Source: Microbispora bryophytorum (GTDB taxonomy: Bacteria > Actinomycetota > Actinomycetes > Streptosporangiales > Streptosporangiaceae). From it: DNA of 64,000 bases. The stretch spans positions 1-64,000 of the forward strand of contig NZ_VIRL01000028.1 of the NCBI RefSeq assembly GCF_006874465.1. Direction: 5' to 3'. Position numbers and translations under genes: made by a program. The notes beneath the pieces were generated by a model. It was not told where the DNA came from and ran no database searches. It worked only from the letters and a program-made list of their open reading frames with translations. Numbering within the stretch: position 1 is the stretch's first letter; each line of letters begins with the position of its first letter. Shown piece after piece: positions 59,556 through 64,000 of this stretch.

Positions 59556-60557
59556 TCAGATCGTGCTGCCGGTCAGCCGCTCGCTCAGGTCCCACAGGCG
59601 GTCGGCGAGCTGCGGGTCGACGGCGTAGGACATCACCCCGACAGGTGTCTCCACCCGGCCCGTCATCACGTCGACGGTCTCGTCGTGCGAGGTGAGCAGC
59701 GGGGAGATCTCGTTGTTCTCGCAGTAGACGCCGCCCATGCCGTCCAGCTGCGGGGCGGTGGCGCACCAGACGATGGTCGAGGCTCCCTGTTCGGCGGTCT
59801 TACGGCCCGACTGCGGGTCGATGACCCGGTTGCCGTGCTCGTCGACGAGGTCGTTCGTTCGGAGATACTCCGGCGTGGTCCACGGGCTGAGGTTGGTGCC
59901 GATAATGAGGCCCGGGTGCAGGCTGAAGCCGCGAATGTCGTCGGCCTCACCCCGCCGGTCCAGCCCGACGGAGAACAGGATGTTGGCGGTCTTCGACTGG
60001 CCGTACCCCAGCCACCCGTCATACTCGCGCCGTTCGAAGTTCGGGTCGTCGAAGATCACGGGTGAGAGGTGGTGCGCCCAGGCCGACACCGTGACCACCC
60101 GCGCGCCTCCGGCCCGGCGCAGAGCCGGCCAGAGTCGCGTGGTGAGCTGGAAGTGTCCCAGGTGGTTCGTGGCGAACTGCGCCTCATACCCGCGGGCGTT
60201 CCGGGTCAGCGGCACGTTCTGGATCCCCGCACAGTTGACCAGGATGTGCAGCGGCCGCCCGGTGGCGAGGAACCTGTCGGCGAACGCGTCGATCGAGGCC
60301 GGATCCATCAGATCCAACTGCTCGATCTCAACGCCGTCGATCCCCGCGAGCGTGTCGCGGGCACGGTCCGGGAAGCGCACCGGGACGACGACCGTCGCGC
60401 CGGCAGAACGCAGGGCCCGGGTGGTCTCCAGACCGAGGCCGGAATGGCCGCCCGTGACGACCGCGGTTCTGCCTGAGAGGTCGATCCCCTTGATCACGTC
60501 GGCAGCGGTGGATTCGGCGCCGAAGCCGGAGCCGATCGGGTGTTGTGGACTGGTCAT
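59556..60557 (-). CDS. short-chain dehydrogenase
   Basis: Length 333 aa. SDR with cofactor motif AVVTGGHSGLGLETTRAL, ILVNCAGIQNVPLTR, FATNHLGHFQLTTRLWPAL, and the catalytic YGQSK in GWLGYGQSKTANILF. The C-terminal part (TSHDETVDVMTGRVETP) is longer than in classical SDRs. ATG 60557 with AAGGAG 11 bases upstream. A 7-bp microsatellite lies 50-90 bp before its start. It follows another SDR on the same strand after 218 bp. Confidence 0.9.
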   Translation of the reverse strand: MTSPQHPIGSGFGAESTAADVIKGIDLSGRTAVVTGGHSGLGLETTRALRSAGATVVVPVRFPDRARDTLAGIDGVEIEQLDLMDPASIDAFADRFLATGRPLHILVNCAGIQNVPLTRNARGYEAQFATNHLGHFQLTTRLWPALRRAGGARVVTVSAWAHHLSPVIFDDPNFERREYDGWLGYGQSKTANILFSVGLDRRGEADDIRGFSLHPGLIIGTNLSPWTTPEYLRTNDLVDEHGNRVIDPQSGRKTAEQGASTIVWCATAPQLDGMGGVYCENNEISPLLTSHDETVDVMTGRVETPVGVMSYAVDPQLADRLWDLSERLTGSTI

Positions 60558-60606
60558 GCGAAATTTCTCCTTGAAGGATGCCGCAGATGCCGCCTGCCCC
60601 GCGTCT

Positions 60607-60647
60607 CTCGGATCTCGGATCTCGGATCTCGGATCTCGGATCTCGGA
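60607..60647. repeat. heptanucleotide microsatellite, almost 6 copies
   Basis: CTCGGAT repeated five times from 60607, then CTCGGA. On the minus strand it lies in the leader of the downstream SDR gene. A 7-bp unit changes spacing by two thirds of a helical turn per copy. Confidence 0.85.
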
Positions 60648-60775
60648 GGAGGCGTTCGCGCTCGTCCGGCTCCTGCTCGGCACGAGTCGCCGTTGCGGTC
60701 GCGTTCTGCGGCGGTGGGTGAGGGCGTCGGCCATGCCACTCCATGGCCGCGATCAGGCAGAGAAGGGTGTGGACA

Positions 60776-61615
60776 TCACGTCATCGTGGTCGAGCGGCTG
60801 AGCGTCTCCCAGGTGACCATGTCGGCCAGCAGGGATTCGTGGTGGGCACGCAACGCGTCGACCGCGTCGCCGCCGAGCACGAGCCGCAGCGGCGGGTTCT
60901 CGGCGTCGAGCACCTCGATGATGGCCGCGGCGGCCTTCGCGGGGTCGCCCGGTTCGTTGCCCGCGATCCCCGCGACCATCTGCCGCAGACCTCCCGAGCT
61001 CTCCTGGTAGGCCGGGTTCTCCGGGGCCAGAACCATGTTGCTGGAGATCTTGGTGCGGAACATGCCCGGTTCCACCAGCAGTACCCGGACGCCCAGGGGC
61101 GCCAGTTCACTCGACAGCGCCTCGCTGAAAGCCTCCAGCGCGTGCTTCGCGGCGTCGTAGCCGCCCAGCCCCGGGTAGGTCATCCGGCCGCCCAGAGAGC
61201 TCATCTGCACGATCGTCCCGCTGCCCTGCTCGCGCAGCAGGGGGACGACCGCCTTGGTGACCTCCGCGGCACCGAAGAAGTTGACCTCCATCAGTGAACG
61301 CAGATGCTCCATCGAGGTTTCCTCGACGGCCCCGATCATGGTGAAGCCGGCGTTGTTCACCACGACGTCGATCCGGCCGTACAACGCCAGCGTGGCCCGC
61401 ACCGCAGCGTCGATCGAGGCCGGTTCGGTGACGTCGAGCGCCACGGTGCTGATCCGGCCTTCGCCGTGGTCGGCCAGTTCGGTCAGGGTTTCCGGCCGGC
61501 GGGCGGTGGCCATCACCCGGTCGCCGGCGGCCACCGCCGCCAGCGCCAGTTCGCGGCCGAAACCGGAGGAACACCCGGTGATCAACCAGACCCGGCCCTG
61601 CGTGTCGTTCTGCAT
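60776..61615 (-). CDS. short-chain dehydrogenase/reductase
   Basis: Length 279 aa. Cofactor motif LITGCSSGFGRELALAAVAAG, DVVVNNAGFTMIGAVEE, and catalytic Ser with YDAAKHALEAFSEAL. The AELAPLGVRVLLVEPG-type segment and C-terminal ALRAHHESLLADMV mark the oxidoreductase group often controlled by LysR genes. GGGAGCGGGAAG precedes the ATG. Divergent from the LysR gene, with one copy of the 31-bp element in between. Confidence 0.9.
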   Translation of the reverse strand: MQNDTQGRVWLITGCSSGFGRELALAAVAAGDRVMATARRPETLTELADHGEGRISTVALDVTEPASIDAAVRATLALYGRIDVVVNNAGFTMIGAVEETSMEHLRSLMEVNFFGAAEVTKAVVPLLREQGSGTIVQMSSLGGRMTYPGLGGYDAAKHALEAFSEALSSELAPLGVRVLLVEPGMFRTKISSNMVLAPENPAYQESSGGLRQMVAGIAGNEPGDPAKAAAAIIEVLDAENPPLRLVLGGDAVDALRAHHESLLADMVTWETLSRSTTMT

Positions 61616-61679
61616 CTTCCCGCTCCCGTTACGTGTTCGTCGTGAACGCGAACGATGCTGCCCGCGGACGGCCGGCTAC

Positions 61680-61713
61680 GGCCAACACCGGTTGCCTGGC
61701 ACGGCGGTAGGCT
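61680..61713 (+). promoter_or_regulatory. 31-bp LysR-linked element, copy 1, with lysR leaderless -10
   Basis: The element (61680-61710) contains GCCAACACCGGTTGCCTGGC, a near-palindrome centred on CCGG. TAGGCT (61708-61713) ends six bases before the lysR GTG, so the element overlaps the lysR core promoter. It also lies 65 bp upstream of the divergent SDR. Confidence 0.6.
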
Positions 61714-61719
61714 CAGACT

Positions 61720-62622
61720 GTGACCCCTGACCTGCGGCAACTCAGATACTTCGTCGCCGTCGCAGAGGAGTCGAGCTTCACTCAGGCCGCCGCCCGGCTG
61801 ATGATCACGCAGCAGTCGCTGTCGCAGCAGATCACCGCACTGGAACGGATTCTCGGCGCGAGACTGTTCGACAGAGACAGTCGCGGCACCAAACTGACCG
61901 ATATCGGGGCGTTGTTCCTGCCCGAGGCACGCGCGGTGCTGGATCGCGCCGACGAGGCCGTCACCGTGATCCGACGGGCCCTGCGCGGCGAGACCGGCCG
62001 GCTCCGTCTGGCCTTCCTGGCCACCGTCGCGAACCACCTGCTTCCACCGGTTGTCCGAGCCGCACGGGAACGTCTGCCCGACCTGGAACTCAGCACGGAG
62101 GAGACCGCCATCGGGCCGCTCGTCGGCGGCCTGTTCGACGGCCGCTACGACCTCGCGTTCACCCGCCCGCCGTACGTCCCGGGCCTCGCCTCCCGCACCG
62201 TCGCCACCGAACAGGTGTGCGCCGTCCTGCCCCAGGGGCATCCGCTCACCGACCGCACCGAGCTGACCCTGTCCCAGCTGGCGGACGAACGCTGGGTGAT
62301 GACCCCGCGCAGTTCCTGGGAGCCGTGGCACCAGAAATTCGAAGAAGGCTTCCGCGCCGCAGGCTTCACTCCCGACATCGTCGCCCGGGACACCAGCGTT
62401 CAGGGGCTGCTCGGCCTCGTCGCGGCCGGCGTCGGGATCACCCGCCTCGGCTGGTCGGCGCACAACCTGCGCCGTACCGGCGTGGTGTTCATACCGCTCG
62501 CCGGGGAGCGCATGCCGACCGAGATGGTCTGGCGGCCCGGCAACAACTCGCCCGCACTGCGCCGGATGGTGGAGGTGGTAACCGACCTGGCCGCCACGAC
62601 GGACCTCACCGCCACCGGCTGA
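61720..62622 (+). CDS. LysR-family transcriptional regulator
   Basis: Length 300 aa. N-terminal HTH (LRQLRYFVAVAEESSFTQAAARLMITQQSLSQQITALERI; FDRDSRGTKLTDIGALF), then the periplasmic-binding-like sensor (LRLAFLATVANHLLPPVV, YDLAFTRPP, GVGITRLGWSAHNL). Probably binds an effector to switch the divergent SDR and the downstream SnoaL-like gene. GTG 61720 follows a -10 by six bases (leaderless). Flanked by two copies of the same 31-bp element in opposite orientation. Confidence 0.9.
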   Translation: MTPDLRQLRYFVAVAEESSFTQAAARLMITQQSLSQQITALERILGARLFDRDSRGTKLTDIGALFLPEARAVLDRADEAVTVIRRALRGETGRLRLAFLATVANHLLPPVVRAARERLPDLELSTEETAIGPLVGGLFDGRYDLAFTRPPYVPGLASRTVATEQVCAVLPQGHPLTDRTELTLSQLADERWVMTPRSSWEPWHQKFEEGFRAAGFTPDIVARDTSVQGLLGLVAAGVGITRLGWSAHNLRRTGVVFIPLAGERMPTEMVWRPGNNSPALRRMVEVVTDLAATTDLTATG

Positions 62623-62679
62623 CCACCCGCCGAGCGCCTGGGGACACGCGTGCCGGCAACCAGAGGCCACAGGCCGCTC

Positions 62680-62710
62680 CTGCCGCCGTGCCAGGTAACC
62701 GGTGTTGGCC
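62680..62710 (-). promoter_or_regulatory. 31-bp LysR-linked element, copy 2
   Basis: The reverse complement of 62680-62710 matches 61680-61710 at 29 of 31 bases. It lies 23-53 bp upstream of a TATCGA -10 (62733-62738) for the SnoaL-like gene, a position suited to an activator site. Confidence 0.6.
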
Positions 62711-62724
62711 GGTCCGGACCGGCC
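62707..62724. repeat. 18-bp perfect palindrome
   Basis: GGCCGGTCCGGACCGGCC is its own reverse complement and overlaps the end of the second LysR-linked element, near the expected -35 of the SnoaL-like gene. Confidence 0.6.
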
Positions 62725-62788
62725 CAGGCCAGTATCGATCCTGAAAATGCACCACAGGGTGCCGTCCCGCAGAGCACAAGGAACCACC

Positions 62789-63250
62789 ATGAGCAGTCCC
62801 AACCCGTTCCCCGAACAGTTCGCCGATCGGCTGGCGATCCGCGAACTGGTCGACGCCTACGCCCACCTGGCGGACCGACGCGACGCCCAGGGGCAGGCGG
62901 CACTCTTCACCGAGGACGCCCACGTCGCGGTGTACGACGGCGAACCCGGCGCCGAGCCGGCGCAGACCCTCAACGGCCGCGACGAGCTGGCCGCCGCCTT
63001 CGGCTCGCTGCGGAACTACGACAAGACGACGCACTTCAACGGTCAGAGCACGGTGACCGTCGACGGCGACCGCGCCACCGGCGAAACCTATTGCCTGGCG
63101 CACCATCTCTGGACCGAGGAGGGACAGCGCACCCTCATGGTCATGTCGATCCGCTACCACGACGCCTTCGTCCGGCAGGACGGCCGGTGGCTTTTCGCCG
63201 AGCGCCGGCTCATCGTCGACTGGGTCGACCGCCGGCCTTCGACCGCTTGA
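62789..63250 (+). CDS. SnoaL-like NTF2-fold protein
   Basis: Length 153 aa. RLAIRELVDAYAHLADRRDAQGQAALFTEDAHVAVYD, then THFNGQSTVTVDGDRATGETYC, LAHHLWTEE and RYHDAFVRQDGRWLFAERRLIVDW. These match the bile-acid dehydratase/SnoaL-like group of small cyclase or isomerase folds. His in the pocket suggests a small-molecule enzyme, substrate unknown. AAGGAACCACC precedes ATG 62789. A candidate LysR-regulated gene. Confidence 0.85.
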   Translation: MSSPNPFPEQFADRLAIRELVDAYAHLADRRDAQGQAALFTEDAHVAVYDGEPGAEPAQTLNGRDELAAAFGSLRNYDKTTHFNGQSTVTVDGDRATGETYCLAHHLWTEEGQRTLMVMSIRYHDAFVRQDGRWLFAERRLIVDWVDRRPSTA

Positions 63251-63273
63251 CCGACTACGACAAGGTGGTACTT

Positions 63274-64000
63274 ATGGTTAACCCAACCATTCCAGCCGAT
63301 GACCCGATCAAGCCGGTTGTCGCAGCGTACGCGGCCACCTTCGAGAAGCTCGCCGCTGCCGCAGGTCACGCACGACGAGGGCCGAACGGCGCTGTCTTGG
63401 CCGTCTCCGGGGCTCCGATCGCCACGCTGAACGCCATCATCAGCCCCGACGTGGAGCCGATCCCTGATGAGATAGCGGCGCTGGCAGCCTCCGAAGGCCG
63501 ATGGGAGGTTCCCTGGAGCATCCATGTACGCGGAGAGGCGGGGCCTCTCGTCACCAAGGTGGCCGCGGAGCATGGGCTGACCCAGTTCACCAGACAGCCG
63601 TTGATGATACGCAGGCCCGAGCGAGGACTTCCGGCCGAACCGGCCATCGACTCCTTGCGTATTCGCGCCGTGCCGGCCGATGAACTCGACCTCTACGCCG
63701 AGACTGTCGCCGACGGCTTCGAGGCGCCGCGCGAGATGTTCAAGATGCTGGCCGACCGATCTCTTGCGAACGTCGACGGGCACACCTTCTACCTGGCAGA
63801 GCTGCGCGGCATACCGGTAGGGACAGGAATGACAGCCGTTTCGGGTGGCTTGACGGGAATCTTCAACATCACCACGCTGCCGAGCTACCGAGGGCGCGGG
63901 TACGGACGGGCCGTCACGATGGCGATGGTCCGTGCGGGCTACGCCGCCGGCGCCACCACCGCCTACCTCTACGCGAGCAAGATGGCTGAATCCGTATACG
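63274..64000 (+). CDS. GNAT-family acetyltransferase, incomplete at the right edge
   Basis: The start (ATG 63274, AAGGTGG upstream) is in the window but the stop is not; 242 codons are visible. Residues 15-125 form a first, degenerate GNAT-like half, and residues 130 onward a clearer one: LRIRAVPADELDLYAETVADGF, HTFYLAELRGIPVGTGMTAV, then NITTLPSYRGRGYGRAVTMAMVRAG, which holds the acetyl-CoA loop RGRGYG. Two-half GNATs of this form often acetylate amines or antibiotics; substrate unknown. It follows the SnoaL-like gene by 23 bp and may share its promoter. Confidence 0.8.
   Translation, partial: MVNPTIPADDPIKPVVAAYAATFEKLAAAAGHARRGPNGAVLAVSGAPIATLNAIISPDVEPIPDEIAALAASEGRWEVPWSIHVRGEAGPLVTKVAAEHGLTQFTRQPLMIRRPERGLPAEPAIDSLRIRAVPADELDLYAETVADGFEAPREMFKMLADRSLANVDGHTFYLAELRGIPVGTGMTAVSGGLTGIFNITTLPSYRGRGYGRAVTMAMVRAGYAAGATTAYLYASKMAESVY

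Overview
The window is high-GC DNA from a filamentous-type actinomycete, most likely of the Streptosporangiales (Streptosporangium/Nonomuraea/Microbispora-like). That placement is inferred from the gene set: Lsr2, a class I lysyl-tRNA synthetase, ClpC, c-di-AMP and SAM-IV type riboswitches, a stand-alone NuoD, and many GTG/TTG and apparently leaderless starts. No rRNA, tRNA, CRISPR array, transposase or phage gene was recognised.

Left part (1-33.5 kb) is mostly housekeeping. It holds the clpC start; lsr2 behind a small membrane ORF; a 1-kb stretch with no gene; an RDD membrane protein with a long Gln/Gly/Tyr repeat domain; argA; a c-di-AMP riboswitch driving an NlpC/P60 hydrolase; lysS; coaX; and a fused nadB-nadC gene. 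After a TetR/methyltransferase pair come panC and a DUF2520 gene, a MidA-type methyltransferase, a P450, a pentapeptide-repeat protein, a SAM-IV riboswitch with a cysteine-desulfurase-like enzyme, a RelE/Xre toxin-antitoxin pair and a lone nuoD. The minus-strand run ftsH-folE-folP-(NTF2-like)-folB-folK-DUF3180, preceded by hpt and tilS, is a compact folate/proteostasis block with overlapping or nearly touching genes. It continues with a zinc metalloprotease, dacB, ppa and a second NlpC/P60 hydrolase.

Right part (33.5-64 kb) is accessory and regulatory. It contains a sigma factor fused to a zinc finger, a membrane span and a 360-residue Pro/Gly tail; a saccharopine-dehydrogenase-like reductase; a lipoprotein; an Xre regulator with an alcohol dehydrogenase and an SDR; an ABC-F protein; and a two-gene carboxylate-activation/reduction pair resembling EhpF and an acyl reductase. 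It also contains a secreted protein made of RPVT-type repeats, an FtsX-ectodomain protein that has lost its membrane span, a DUF11 secreted protein, a STAND ATPase regulator with an overlapping acidic partner, an ECF sigma/anti-sigma pair, a cytochrome b-molybdopterin oxidoreductase, and a LysR regulator flanked by two copies of one 31-bp inverted element.

The window is unusually rich in short in-frame or intergenic tandem repeats: periods of 7, 13, 14, 15, 18 and 174 bp. They alter protein tails and sit at several stop codons. The most notable candidates for new biology are the LysR element pair with its SDR and SnoaL-like genes, the membrane-tethered sigma factor, the RPVT-repeat secreted protein, and the unexplained 47.2-47.7 kb region with three 13-bp iterons and a 17-bp terminator-like hairpin. 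All functional statements rest on reading the sequence and remembered family motifs; no searches were run.
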